A DNA stretch of 64,000 nt from NCBI RefSeq assembly GCF_003952225.1, contig NZ_CP034437.1:4292501-4356500 (forward strand), in the 5' to 3' direction. Position numbers and translations under genes: made by a program. The stretch's first letter is position 1. Every line of letters begins with the position of its first letter. Under the pieces are notes generated by a model that was not told the DNA's origin, made no database searches, and was given only the letters and a program-made list of their open reading frames with translations. Below are positions 49,148-58,032 of the stretch, piece after piece. Origin of the DNA: Paenibacillus albus. Lineage in GTDB: Bacteria > Bacillota > Bacilli > Paenibacillales > Paenibacillaceae.

Positions 49148-49822
49148 GTGAGCCAAAAAATACTTGAACATGTCCCGCACATCGTTGACCTGTTTCCGGT
49201 TTTATCGGAGATAACCGAAACAGACTGGGGACAAGAAGGCATTGACCTCGTTGAATTACAGCCGAACCTCGTCATTGAGGAAGGGCAATTTCTTGAATAT
49301 GCGGTGATGGTTCTCGATGGCAGCATTCGCATGTATAAAATCAGTTCTAGCGGCAGGGAAATAACGATGTACAGAATTTATGGCGGTGAATGCTGCCCGC
49401 TCATGACTACGAGTATCTTAGGCGAATCCCAGTACGAAGCCTCAGCTTGCATTGAGAAGCCGACAATGGTTTTAGCTATCCCGGTTCGAATTTTTCGGGA
49501 TTGGACGGACGAATATAAAGGTTTTCGACAATTTATATTTAAGATGATAGCAAAGAGGTTTGTACTTATGTCAAACTTACTGGACAGTATTAACTTTAAA
49601 TCCATTCGCGGCAGGCTCGCTGAATATTTACTACAGGCAATCCCTATTGAGCAAAATGCCATTAACGCGACTCATGATCTGCTGGCTAATGAAATCGGTT
49701 CTGCGCGTGAAGTCGTTAGTCGTACACTTAAGATGCTGGAGAAAGAAAAGATAATTGAACAAACCCGTGGAAAGATCTCCATCGTGGATCGTTCAGCGTT
49801 AGAGCAATACCTCGAGCTATAA
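49148..49822 (+). CDS. Crp/Fnr family transcriptional regulator
   Basis: A 224-residue regulator: N-terminal cNMP-type beta-roll (about 20-130) and C-terminal winged helix (about 150-224). The recognition helix is GSAREVVSRTLKMLEKEKII. The four-Cys iron-sulfur arrangement of FNR is not present; a CC pair in GGECCPLMTT is in the roll. The beta-roll lacks the Arg of the cAMP phosphate cassette, so it is unlikely to be a cAMP sensor. GTG 49148 follows GGAAG. Effector and regulon are unknown. Confidence 0.92.
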   Translation: MSQKILEHVPHIVDLFPVLSEITETDWGQEGIDLVELQPNLVIEEGQFLEYAVMVLDGSIRMYKISSSGREITMYRIYGGECCPLMTTSILGESQYEASACIEKPTMVLAIPVRIFRDWTDEYKGFRQFIFKMIAKRFVLMSNLLDSINFKSIRGRLAEYLLQAIPIEQNAINATHDLLANEIGSAREVVSRTLKMLEKEKIIEQTRGKISIVDRSALEQYLEL

Positions 49823-49891
49823 AAGGATTGCAACGTAGCAGCAGGAGCAGAAGCGCCTTGCTGCATACGGAATTAAACCAATCAATGGAAT

Positions 49892-49935
49892 AAAACCCCG
49901 TTATTAGGCACGATGCCGAGAACGGGGTTTTGCTT
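49892..49935. terminator. Convergent terminator between the Crp/Fnr and ABC exporter genes
   Basis: AAAACCCCGTT and AACGGGGTTTT form an 11-bp stem around a long loop with its own small GGCA/TGCC hairpin. It lies between two convergent genes. Confidence 0.88.
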
Positions 49936-49941
49936 GATCAC

Positions 49942-51660
49942 TTATGCATGCTGATACTGTGCTTGATGAAGTCTGCTGTAAATGCCGCCGGACTCGATCA
50001 GGTCTCGGTGATTGCCTTGCTCCGCGATACCGCTCTCGTCAACGACGATAATGCGGTCCGCGTTCTTAATCGTAGCCAATCTGTGCGCGATGACGAGCGT
50101 CGTTCGGCCAACTGACAGTTCGGCCAGCGACTGCTGGATTGCCGCTTCGGTTTCGGTGTCCAGCGCCGACGTCGCTTCGTCCAGAATAAGAATAGGCGGG
50201 TTCTTCAAGAACATCCGTGCGATCGCCATCCGCTGCTTCTGTCCTCCGGACAGTTTGACGCCGCGTTCGCCGATGATCGTGTCCATGCCTTCCGGCAGCT
50301 GCTGAATCATGGCCTCCAGCGAGGCCCGTCTGGCTGCCTCCCAAATCTGTTCATCCGTCGCCTTCAGGTCACCGTAAGCAATGTTTTCGCGGATCGAGCC
50401 GGAGAACAGGAATACGTCCTGCTGCACGATGCCGATATTTCTACGAAGCGATTTCAGCGTCAGGCTGCGGATATCTTTGCCGTCAACGGTAATGCGACCT
50501 CCGGTGACATCATAAAAACGCGGCAGCAAGCTGCAGATCGTCGTTTTCCCGGCGCCTGAAGGACCAACGAAAGCAACCGTCTCCCCCGCTCGAACGGCAA
50601 GATCGACGCCCTTCAGCACATCACGGTTCTGCTCATAGCCGAACGATACATTCTCGAAGCGGATTTCTCCCTTCAGCGAGTGAGCTTCGACGGCATCCTT
50701 GGCGTCCTGAATATCCGGCTCCATATCGATAATTTCAACGTAGCGTTTGAATCCGGCGATCCCCTTCGGATAGCTCTCAATGACAGAGTTAATTTTCTCA
50801 ATCGGACGGAAGAAGATGTTCGATAGGAGCAGGAACCCCATAAACTCGCCTAGCTCGATTCTACCGTCGATGTAGAACCACGCCCCGCATACCATAACAA
50901 ATATCGTAATGAGACGCATCAGCATATAGCTGACCGAGAAGCTCTTAGCCATCGTCTTGTAGGCGAGCAGCTTCGTCTCGCGGAAATTGCTGTTGTCAAC
51001 GGAGAATAACTTCTTCTCGTGTTCTTCGTTCGCGAACGATTGCACGACGCGAATGCCGCCTACGTTCTCTTCGATGCGGGCGTTGAAGCTTCCCACGTTT
51101 CCGAACAACCGCCGATACGTGGTTGTCATGCGGCCTCCAAACATGATGATCAGCCAAGCCATGAACGGAATGATGATGAACGTGAGTAAGGCCAGCTCCA
51201 GGTTGATGTAGGCCATCAGCGTAAAGGAGCCCGCGAGCGTCATAATAGCGATGAAAATATCTTCCGGCCCATGATGCGCGATCTCCCCGATGTCGTTCAA
51301 GTCGTTCGTGACCCGTCCCACGAGATGACCGGTCTTATGGTTGTCGAAGAAGCGGAACGATAGCTTCTGAATATGGTCGAACATTTTCCAGCGCATATCG
51401 GTTTCAATATTGATGCCTAGCATATGTCCCCAATAGGTGACGATGTAGTTCAGCACCGTGTTGAGTGCATAGATGCCTAATAATCCGATACTCGCTAGCA
51501 CGATCATCTTCCAGTTGCCATTCGGCAACAGATCGTCGATAAATTTGCTGACCGCAAGCGGAAAGCCAAGCTCTAATAAACCCGCGACAACCGCACAAGA
51601 AAAATCGAGAAAGAATAAACCTTTGTAAGGGCGATAGTATGAGAAAAACCTACGAAGCAT
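49942..51660 (-). CDS. ABC exporter half-transporter (YwjA-like)
   Basis: A 572-residue type IV ABC exporter subunit with a six-helix membrane domain (about 15-315) and an ATPase domain (about 335-565). Walker A is VGPSGAGKTT, the Q-loop QQDVFLFSG, the signature LSGGQKQR, Walker B ILILDEATSALD and the H-loop IAHRLAT. The opening MLRRFFSYYRPYKGLFFLDF is like Bacillus YwjA, whose substrate is not settled. A fused membrane-ATPase half transporter acts as a dimer, here probably homodimer as no partner is adjacent. GGGG lies 11 bases before the ATG. Upstream are paired GTATAC boxes. Confidence 0.93.
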   Translation of the reverse strand: MLRRFFSYYRPYKGLFFLDFSCAVVAGLLELGFPLAVSKFIDDLLPNGNWKMIVLASIGLLGIYALNTVLNYIVTYWGHMLGINIETDMRWKMFDHIQKLSFRFFDNHKTGHLVGRVTNDLNDIGEIAHHGPEDIFIAIMTLAGSFTLMAYINLELALLTFIIIPFMAWLIIMFGGRMTTTYRRLFGNVGSFNARIEENVGGIRVVQSFANEEHEKKLFSVDNSNFRETKLLAYKTMAKSFSVSYMLMRLITIFVMVCGAWFYIDGRIELGEFMGFLLLSNIFFRPIEKINSVIESYPKGIAGFKRYVEIIDMEPDIQDAKDAVEAHSLKGEIRFENVSFGYEQNRDVLKGVDLAVRAGETVAFVGPSGAGKTTICSLLPRFYDVTGGRITVDGKDIRSLTLKSLRRNIGIVQQDVFLFSGSIRENIAYGDLKATDEQIWEAARRASLEAMIQQLPEGMDTIIGERGVKLSGGQKQRMAIARMFLKNPPILILDEATSALDTETEAAIQQSLAELSVGRTTLVIAHRLATIKNADRIIVVDESGIAEQGNHRDLIESGGIYSRLHQAQYQHA

Positions 51661-51823
51661 CGTGAAGTGATCCCCTCTCCTTCATCAGCCGGACCCGCAA
51701 GCCTCGGCTTTATTCAATTGGTCCAGAAACCTCGAAACTCAACCTCTCTTCAGAGCGTACAGGTCTATCATACCGCATACCCTCCACCCGACCTGCGTTA
51801 CTGATAAGCTCCGATCACATGCT

Positions 51824-51864
51824 GTATACAACTGTATACTTAACCATATGTATACAATGTATAT
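51824..51864 (-). promoter_or_regulatory. Four GTATAC boxes upstream of the ABC exporter gene
   Basis: GTATAC at 51824, 51834 and 51850 and GTATAT at 51859 form two pairs, each spaced by 9-10 bases, about one helical turn. They are 164-204 bases upstream of the ABC exporter start in an otherwise empty 324-base gap (51661-51984) and look like an operator for a dimeric regulator encoded elsewhere. Confidence 0.5.
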
Positions 51865-51901
51865 GACCCTGCGGCAGGCGTCAACCCCTTTGATAACCTA
51901 G

Positions 51902-51937
51902 AAACCCAGCACCGTTTCGGGTACTGGGTTGTGTTTT
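51902..51937 (-). terminator. Terminator of the SRPBCC gene
   Basis: AACCCAG and CTGGGTT flank a stem with inner ACC/GGT pairs. On the minus strand the tail after the stem is TTCTAGG, not a T run; on the plus strand GTGTTTT follows. Likely but imperfect. Confidence 0.6.
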
Positions 51938-51984
51938 ATAGAAACATATTCATTTTGCATAGCTGTTCAGATAGGTACCTAGAT

Positions 51985-52416
51985 CTATCTCTCGGATTCT
52001 TCGACATATCGTTTGAAATTGTCTATAATCGCTTGCCAGCCCGCCTGCTGGAATTCAACGGGGTGCATGGTCTCGGCGTCGAAGATTTCAATGAGCTTCG
52101 TAGCGTCGCCTTGATCAACAAAAGCAATATCCACCTTCCGCCCGTCTCCCAGCGTATAAGAAATCGTCTCATGCAGCTTCACTTCATCGTATATCCCGCT
52201 AAAATCAAAGCCCATGCTGCCGTCCCTTGCTTCCATCCTTGTCAGGAAATTGCCGCCGACTCGCAAATCATTCTCCGCTCTTGGCGCATGCCAATCCGCT
52301 GAAGGTTGATACCACTTCGTGATGTGGTCAGGTTCGGTCCAATACTTCCATACTTTAGCCACCGGGACTTGAATGACGGTTTCCACGGTTACTTTCAATC
52401 CATTACTTGTTTCCAT
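51985..52416 (-). CDS. SRPBCC (AHSA1-like START fold) protein
   Basis: A 143-residue protein of the activator-of-Hsp90-like SRPBCC family. Signatures are VWKYWTEPDHITKWY near the N-terminus and the closing FQQAGWQAIIDNFKRYVE. These are small hydrophobic-ligand-binding folds, often of unknown role in Bacillota. ATG 52416 is 9 bases from AGAGGTG; GTG 52428 is too close. It lies downstream of a NarL-type pair with about 90 bases between; co-transcription is possible. Confidence 0.92.
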   Translation of the reverse strand: METSNGLKVTVETVIQVPVAKVWKYWTEPDHITKWYQPSADWHAPRAENDLRVGGNFLTRMEARDGSMGFDFSGIYDEVKLHETISYTLGDGRKVDIAFVDQGDATKLIEIFDAETMHPVEFQQAGWQAIIDNFKRYVEESER

Positions 52417-52503
52417 GGTTAATGACACCTCTTTCGGGAAATTGGTTCCTTACTTGTTTTGACGAATGCAGATCTCGATATTCGTCGGTCTATCTGCGCT
52501 TCA

Positions 52504-53166
52504 TTATTCCGCCAGCCCCTGCTTCACGGCGAAGATGGCAGCCTGAGTGCGATCAGCCAATCCCAGCTTATCGAGCAGATGGCTGACGTGGGTTTTGACC
52601 GTCTTCTCGGTGATGGAGAGCGAGTCGCCGATTTCTTTGTTGCTTCTGCCCCTGGTAATGAGCAGCAGCACTTCACGCTCGCGCTTCGTCAGTTCTGCAA
52701 ATGGGTCAACCGCAGGCGAAGCTGATTGCGAGAAAGCCAGATCTGGAGCAGCCATGATGTCCATCAACTGACCGGTCACGCTGGGATGAAGCTCCACCTG
52801 GCCTTGGAAAACACGCCGGATGGCTTGCGCCAACTCATCCGGCTCGACATCTTTGAGCAGATATCCGCGAGCCCCGGCGCGAATGGCGGGCAGCACATGA
52901 TCCTGATCGGAGAACGAGGTAAGGACAATGACCTTGATGTCCGGATGCGAGCTTTTCAACCGTTTGGCTGCTTCAATTCCGTTCAGAACCGGCATGTTCA
53001 AATCCATCAGCACGATATCGGGCTGCAGCAGAGCTGCCTTCTCGAGTACCTCCAAGCCAGTTGCCGCCTCCCCTACCAAGGTCATGTCGGTTTGGGTGCC
53101 AAGAAATACGTGAAGCCCTTTGCGAACCATCGCATGATCGTCGGCAAGAAGCAGTTTGATTGTCAT
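52504..53166 (-). CDS. NarL/LuxR-type response regulator
   Basis: A 220-residue regulator similar to LiaR and DegU classes. The receiver domain (1-120) has LADDH, phospho-Asp in IVLMDLNMPVLNG near residue 54 and Lys in GYLLKDVEP. The LuxR helix-turn-helix (about 155-215) has LTKREREVLLLITRGRSNKEIG and EKTVKTHVSHLLDKLG. It begins 12 bases after the kinase stop in the same operon. Confidence 0.95.
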   Translation of the reverse strand: MTIKLLLADDHAMVRKGLHVFLGTQTDMTLVGEAATGLEVLEKAALLQPDIVLMDLNMPVLNGIEAAKRLKSSHPDIKVIVLTSFSDQDHVLPAIRAGARGYLLKDVEPDELAQAIRRVFQGQVELHPSVTGQLMDIMAAPDLAFSQSASPAVDPFAELTKREREVLLLITRGRSNKEIGDSLSITEKTVKTHVSHLLDKLGLADRTQAAIFAVKQGLAE

Positions 53167-53178
53167 CTGTCTTTCACC

Positions 53179-54849
53179 TCAGCCTGAATGGTTTATCGTT
53201 GGAAGCGGAATCACTGCTTCGACAACCGTACCTTTTCTTCGTGCACTTCTTACGTTAAAGCGCCCGCCCAGAGCTTCGGTCCGCTCCTGCATAGTAATCA
53301 AGCCGAGTGACTCATGCCGTGATTGTTTGCTCGCTCTCTCGATGCCTCGTCCGTGATCGGAGATGCACAATATCGCTTGATCAACGGTAAGCTCCAGGCA
53401 AACGTCCACCTCGGAGACGCCTGCATGCTTGCATACATTGTTCAGTGCTTCCTGGCCGATCCGCCACAATGCTTCTTCAATCGAACGATGAAGCTCAAGA
53501 ACACCGGACAACTGCGTGTTCACGCGAAGTCCGAGCTTCTCCCCGTACCTCTTCAAGGCAGTAACCAGACCCGTTTCGAGTCCTGCCGGCCGCAGCTGCA
53601 TAATAAGCTCCCGCATCTCCTTCAGCGCCTGCTTGGAGAGAGACTGCATATCTTTGACCGCCAGCCTCGCTGCCTCCATCTCCTGTCCGGCTGCGGTTAG
53701 TAAGCTTTCGGTCCCTTTGGCTGTCATGGACAAAGAAAACAGCATTTGGCACACCGAATCGTGCAAATCGCGTGCCAACCGATTGCGCTCGTCCAGCCGG
53801 GCCAGCTCCCGGCGGTTTGCCTCAAGACTTGCACTGTCTAGCGCAACAGCGAAATGCTCACCAAGCGCAACAAGCACTTCACTTTCGATGTCAAAGTGTC
53901 CGCTTTCTTTTTCATTGCAGACAACGATAATCCACGGCATGTTCAAACCCGTGTTTGGTACATGTACAGCCATCAGTGACGCAAGCGCAAGCGGCGGAAG
54001 CCCCCACTGCTTGCCTAGCGCAGCTGCTTCATTCCCGGTAGCGCTGGATATAGGCTGTTTTTCACCGATATGACGGAGCCATTCAGCAGCTTCGGGCTGG
54101 AGATGCACTGGCTCGTTATTCAGGCGGCCATGCGAGTGGCATGCACGCATGATGAAGTCATCTCCGACACGTTCTATGACAGCTGCGAATGTCCATTCGA
54201 AATGTGCAGCAACCAGGGAGACAGCCTGCTCACCGAGCTGGACGGAGTCGGAATGCGTCATCGTTGCTACTCTAAGCGACCGGCTGAACGTGCCAAGCCG
54301 TTCGAACAAATCCGCTCGGCGCTGCTCAGCCGTATACAGACGCATGCGTTCAACTGCGCCGCCGATTTGGAAGGCGACCGCTTGCAGCAGTGCCAGCTCC
54401 TCATCGGAGAAATGATTTTTTCCCGGCGCCGCAACATTCAATACCCCTACCTTGCGGTTTCCCGACCGAAGCGGAACTGTCGCATGGTGGGTAATACCCC
54501 GCGTGTCTCCCCAGTTGTAATCGCCGGCGTCTTCCAACCTTTTGCAGCTCATGATATTAACGGCATTGTTCAGCTTTCCGTCTTTGTACCGGTCCATGCA
54601 CCAGCATCGGCCGGCACGCATCGGCTGTTTATCCTTATATAGCAAGGCTGGGGGCAGCCCGTAATCTGCGGCAAAAACATACTCCGAAAGGCCGTCAGAC
54701 AGAAAAATCCAGCCTGACGTAAGTCCGGTTAGCCCCAGCAATTTTTCAAGTACAAGAGTAAGCATGGGGGACAGCTCTCCCGGTTGATTGAGCGTCTCAG
54801 CTATTGTTTTGAGGGTGATGAGCTCATGAATCCGCGGATCCTTGGTCAA
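53179..54849 (-). CDS. GAF-domain sensor histidine kinase (HisKA_3)
   Basis: A 556-residue soluble kinase with no transmembrane helix. GAF-like domains span about 25-165 and 190-340. The HisKA_3 dimerisation region has phospho-His in NRLARDLHDSVCQMLFSL near residue 355. A HATPase follows with EALNNVCKHAGVSEV and SDHGRGI. TTG 54849 follows AAAGGGG by 9 bases. Cognate regulator follows. A cytoplasmic ligand or redox signal is likely; four Cys residues occur in the first GAF (RCWCMD, SCKRLED), the usual layout of small-molecule or oxygen-sensing GAFs, but no ligand can be named. Confidence 0.92.
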   Translation of the reverse strand: MTKDPRIHELITLKTIAETLNQPGELSPMLTLVLEKLLGLTGLTSGWIFLSDGLSEYVFAADYGLPPALLYKDKQPMRAGRCWCMDRYKDGKLNNAVNIMSCKRLEDAGDYNWGDTRGITHHATVPLRSGNRKVGVLNVAAPGKNHFSDEELALLQAVAFQIGGAVERMRLYTAEQRRADLFERLGTFSRSLRVATMTHSDSVQLGEQAVSLVAAHFEWTFAAVIERVGDDFIMRACHSHGRLNNEPVHLQPEAAEWLRHIGEKQPISSATGNEAAALGKQWGLPPLALASLMAVHVPNTGLNMPWIIVVCNEKESGHFDIESEVLVALGEHFAVALDSASLEANRRELARLDERNRLARDLHDSVCQMLFSLSMTAKGTESLLTAAGQEMEAARLAVKDMQSLSKQALKEMRELIMQLRPAGLETGLVTALKRYGEKLGLRVNTQLSGVLELHRSIEEALWRIGQEALNNVCKHAGVSEVDVCLELTVDQAILCISDHGRGIERASKQSRHESLGLITMQERTEALGGRFNVRSARRKGTVVEAVIPLPTINHSG

Positions 54850-54918
54850 GATTCACGTCCCCTTTCTGTAAGCGGAATATCTCTTCCATTATCGCACTAT
54901 TCTAGCATTCGCGCATCT

Positions 54919-55278
54919 TCAGATCTGGATAAACTCAAGCATTTCGCCGTCCGGTCCGGTCAAAAAGACGCAGCTCCATCCCATGTCCAGCCGGATTGGT
55001 CCTTCCACAATCTCACAGCCTGCATGCAGCATACGATCGAGTAAGGGATTCAGATCCACTACTTCGAATGCCAAATGCATTCGCGAAGAGGGGGGACTCG
55101 CCTCTGCGGGTGATTCGGGCTGAACCAGCTCCAATCGAGCAGCTCCTAAGGTAAGGAATAGCACGCGCTCCCCATTTAGATGCATCCGTGACTCCTCCTT
55201 GAATCCAAGAATATTCTCATAGAAGTCGCTAGATTGATTCAAATCCCGTACTTCAATAGAATAATGGTGTACTCTCAT
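54919..55278 (-). CDS. VOC family protein (glyoxalase/bleomycin-resistance fold)
   Basis: A 119-residue single-module VOC protein with paired beta-alpha-beta-beta-beta units: HHYSIEVRDLNQSSDFYENILGF and HLAFEVVDLNPLLDRMLHAG, ending FLTGPDGEMLEFIQ. His5, the His of HLAFEV and the Glu of EFIQ are in the usual metal positions. Lyase, dioxygenase or resistance function cannot be told apart. It lies 18 bases past the QueA-like gene on the same strand, so probably in its operon. Confidence 0.9.
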   Translation of the reverse strand: MRVHHYSIEVRDLNQSSDFYENILGFKEESRMHLNGERVLFLTLGAARLELVQPESPAEASPPSSRMHLAFEVVDLNPLLDRMLHAGCEIVEGPIRLDMGWSCVFLTGPDGEMLEFIQI

Positions 55279-55295
55279 CGTCCTTCCCCCGCACG

Positions 55296-56345
55296 TTACA
55301 TAATAACGTTCATATCCCCAAACTCATGCCACAAGTAGCCGCGCTCGATTGCTTCCTGATAGGCCTCGTACAACAAGCCAGGGTCGATAAAAGCAGACAG
55401 CAGCTCGAGATGGCTTGCTTCCGGCTCATGAAATCCGCTGATCAATCCGTCAACGACTTGAAGCGGTGTAGAAGCATCAATCATCATATTCGTCCACCCA
55501 GACCCAGCATTCGGCTCACCTTCCTTGCCTGCTGCCGACTCCAGTGCCCTAACGACTGTCGTACCTACTGCAATCACCCTGCCTCCGTCTTTCCTCGTCT
55601 GAACAATGGCTTCCACCGTTTCCATCGGCACCTCGTATTGTTCATAATTGTCCCTCGGATCCGGATGACCGTCTTCTTCGAGCGAATAGCTAAGGCCCGT
55701 GTGCAGCTGCACGTAAGCGATGCGGACGCCTTGGCGTTTCAGCTTGAAGAGCAGCTCCCAGCTGAACGCCCTGCCTGCGGACGGCATTTCGACGGAACCA
55801 GGCGCGGCAGCATATACAGTCTGATAATAATCCAGTTCCCACGGATGAGAAATATATTCGTACCGAATAGGTTCGGCATGGGCGTATAAATGATCTGTCA
55901 GCTGTTCTCCCCGCAGCGAGAATGCTAGAGTGACCAAAGACTTCATCGTGCCCTCCGTCACCTTCGCAGTCAACTGAGGAGTAAACTCGAACGTATCACC
56001 GGGAACTGGTCTCACATCAGCAGAAACCACAAGCGCATTCCATGCATATTCATTCATTCGACGGGCAAGCCGCACCTCTACCCCACCGCTGAGTTCGATT
56101 CCGTTCCTTCTCCATGTTCCTCTCAATACGGCAGGGATCGTGCGGCTCGTATTCAGCACAAGCAGGTCCCCCGCCTGCAAATATTCATCAAGCCGATAAA
56201 ATAAGGAATGCGACACATCGCCCGTCCGCTTGTTCAATACAAGCATCTTCACATGATCACGGCGGACACCTCTTCGTTCAGGCGGCGCAGCAGCGTTCAA
56301 CATCTCCGGCACATGAAACGTATTCATTTTAGCGTTCACGCTCAT
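55296..56345 (-). CDS. QueA paralogue (SAM:tRNA ribosyltransferase-isomerase family)
   Basis: A 349-residue protein of the QueA family, which transfers the ribosyl part of SAM to 7-aminomethyl-deazaguanine in tRNA. Recognisable family segments: GDLLVLNTSRTIPAVLRG, HTGLSYS, GRVIAVGTTVVRALES and HEPEASHLELLSAFI. It differs clearly from standard QueA in its N-terminal half and is not next to tgt or ruvB but after an SDR gene, so it is likely a specialised paralogue. ATG 56345 is set by AAGGAG, inside the end of the SDR gene (17-base overlap), showing tight coupling. Confidence 0.85.
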   Translation of the reverse strand: MSVNAKMNTFHVPEMLNAAAPPERRGVRRDHVKMLVLNKRTGDVSHSLFYRLDEYLQAGDLLVLNTSRTIPAVLRGTWRRNGIELSGGVEVRLARRMNEYAWNALVVSADVRPVPGDTFEFTPQLTAKVTEGTMKSLVTLAFSLRGEQLTDHLYAHAEPIRYEYISHPWELDYYQTVYAAAPGSVEMPSAGRAFSWELLFKLKRQGVRIAYVQLHTGLSYSLEEDGHPDPRDNYEQYEVPMETVEAIVQTRKDGGRVIAVGTTVVRALESAAGKEGEPNAGSGWTNMMIDASTPLQVVDGLISGFHEPEASHLELLSAFIDPGLLYEAYQEAIERGYLWHEFGDMNVIM

Positions 56346-57084
56346 CTTCTCCATCTCCTTCCGGCCATTCGAATTGCTGAGCCTCAAACCGTCTGCCATT
56401 GACACCTATGGCTTTATTGGATGCCAAATATAGAAACACGTCCGTTGCTCTGCTCGGATCTGCAAGCTCATAGTCACAGTCCGGAACGGCCAAAGCATGC
56501 ATATCCGTATCCATCTCACCGGGATCTACCATATTGACGCGGACCTCGGTCTCCTGCAATTCGTCCGCCCATGTTTCCGTCAAGCCTTCGACTGCAAACT
56601 TGGATATTCCATAAGCCCCCCAGCCAGAATAGCCCGTGTGCCCTGCCTCGGATGTTACATTGATGACCGAACCGCTTCCACGCACCAGCATTCCCACGAT
56701 AACGCGGCGTGTAACAAGGAACGGGCCGATCGCATTCACTCGCAGCACTTCGGCATAATCCTCTTCCGGATAATCAAGCAGAAGCGGCATCGGACTTGGA
56801 CCCAGGATGGACGCGTTGTTGACCAATACATCGATTCCGCCATAAGCAGCTTCCGCCGCAGCTACGAACCGTTCCACATCACGAGATACGGACATATCCC
56901 CTGCGACCGCGAGCACCTCCGCTCCAAGTGCCTCCAGCTCTCGCTTGGTCTGCGTGAGAAGGGATTCTCCCCTTGCCGAAATCGCTAATCTAGCTCCATA
57001 CTGAGCAAATTTGAGCGCGAGCGCTTTTCCCAATCCTTTAGAAGCGCCTGTAATCATCACCGTTTTTCCTTGTAAGCCTAACAT
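56329..57084 (-). CDS. Short-chain dehydrogenase/reductase
   Basis: A 251-residue classical SDR. The cofactor loop is TGASKGLGKAL (about 13-23), NNAS (about 89-92) stabilises the core, Ser is in NVTSEAG and Tyr-x-x-x-Lys in YGISKF (about 158-162). SARGE after strand 2 suggests NADPH. GAGGGGTA precedes the start. It is operonic and overlapping with the QueA paralogue. The two may make or modify the same nucleoside-like compound, but the substrate is not evident. Confidence 0.93.
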   Translation of the reverse strand: MLGLQGKTVMITGASKGLGKALALKFAQYGARLAISARGESLLTQTKRELEALGAEVLAVAGDMSVSRDVERFVAAAEAAYGGIDVLVNNASILGPSPMPLLLDYPEEDYAEVLRVNAIGPFLVTRRVIVGMLVRGSGSVINVTSEAGHTGYSGWGAYGISKFAVEGLTETWADELQETEVRVNMVDPGEMDTDMHALAVPDCDYELADPSRATDVFLYLASNKAIGVNGRRFEAQQFEWPEGDGEDERER

Positions 57085-57194
57085 AGTACCCCTCCTCGAT
57101 TTGAACCAAACCTGCCTTATGTTTGGCCTTTACATACTTTAATCTTAGAGGCTCGCACGAATTTAAGCGTCAGCACCAAGAATGAACGCCAGAC

Positions 57195-57227
57195 AGAAAA
57201 AACTCATCCTATGGATGAGCTTTTTCT
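57195..57227. terminator. Terminator downstream of VOC gene
   Basis: AAAAAACTCATCC, loop TAT, GGATGAGCTTTTT. Near-symmetrical and bidirectional; it ends transcripts of the VOC gene at 57296. Confidence 0.88.
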
Positions 57228-57295
57228 ACGACTTTGGGAGGAGATGAATGGATCGGAAGAGAATTCCTCCCACACATTTCCAGCTTCATAATAGA

Positions 57296-57712
57296 TTAGT
57301 ATCTTGCCTGCCAAATAGTGATTCGATTTCCATCAGGGTCTTCTAACTCAAAGTGCCAACCACATTCGCCTTCCTCAATAATCTCCTCTGTACGAACTCC
57401 ACGTTCGTTTAGATACTTGTAATACCCGTTTATGTCATCGGAGAAATAAGCAGTTCTAGGAAGCGCTTTGCCATCCACCATGTTTTGAACCACTGGCGCG
57501 TCCGTTCTGAGCAATTGAAGATCAGGTTGCAATATGGCATGTGTCTCCCAAACGAGGTCAGGCTTAAAACCAAGAACCTCCTCATACCACACGGCGGAAC
57601 GTCTAACGTCTGTTACCGGTATGTACGTAAAGCAAATACGAGCTATTTTAGTAACGACTCTTTCGTTGAATTCCTCGCTTAATTTGTTTGTAGAGTTTAC
57701 GTCAACAGTCAT
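57296..57712 (-). CDS. VOC family protein
   Basis: A 138-residue VOC-fold protein with ARICFTYIPVTDVRRSAVWYEEVLGFKP and ECGWHFELEDPDGNRITIW. The Glu of FELEDPDGN is at the usual metal site and the first ligand position is Tyr rather than His, so metal binding is uncertain. ATG 57712 follows GAGGGAG by 9 bases. Single gene. No distinct function can be assigned. Confidence 0.88.
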   Translation of the reverse strand: MTVDVNSTNKLSEEFNERVVTKIARICFTYIPVTDVRRSAVWYEEVLGFKPDLVWETHAILQPDLQLLRTDAPVVQNMVDGKALPRTAYFSDDINGYYKYLNERGVRTEEIIEEGECGWHFELEDPDGNRITIWQARY

Positions 57713-57888
57713 ATCAAACAACTCCCTCTTTAATTTTTCGCCGGCCCTTGTTAATCGACTTCAATTGACTAATTGAGCCCCACACCACTGTGTGCCCCTA
57801 AGAGTCGCATTTGGTAAAAAAAGTATTCAATATCCACACCGCGTTATCCTCCCGCTAGCTAGGCTGGATTTTCAACACTTATAAAAAA

Positions 57889-57917
57889 AAGAGACCCGCA
57901 GCAACGGGCTGCGGGCC
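57889..57917 (-). terminator. Terminator of the GNAT/hydrolase genes
   Basis: GCCCGCAGC, loop CCGTT, GCTGCGGGT then CTC and T8 on the minus strand, 116 bases beyond the GNAT stop. The rest of the 57713-58032 gap shows no gene or clear box. Confidence 0.9.
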
Positions 57918-58032
57918 TAAGATATATTAATAAAGGGGGGTCATCTATAATTATATACGCTCAACATAAAGCTGACCTAAAGATAAGATTTCATTTGTGT
58001 TACATTTTTTGGTCTATTGAATCGAACCGTCA

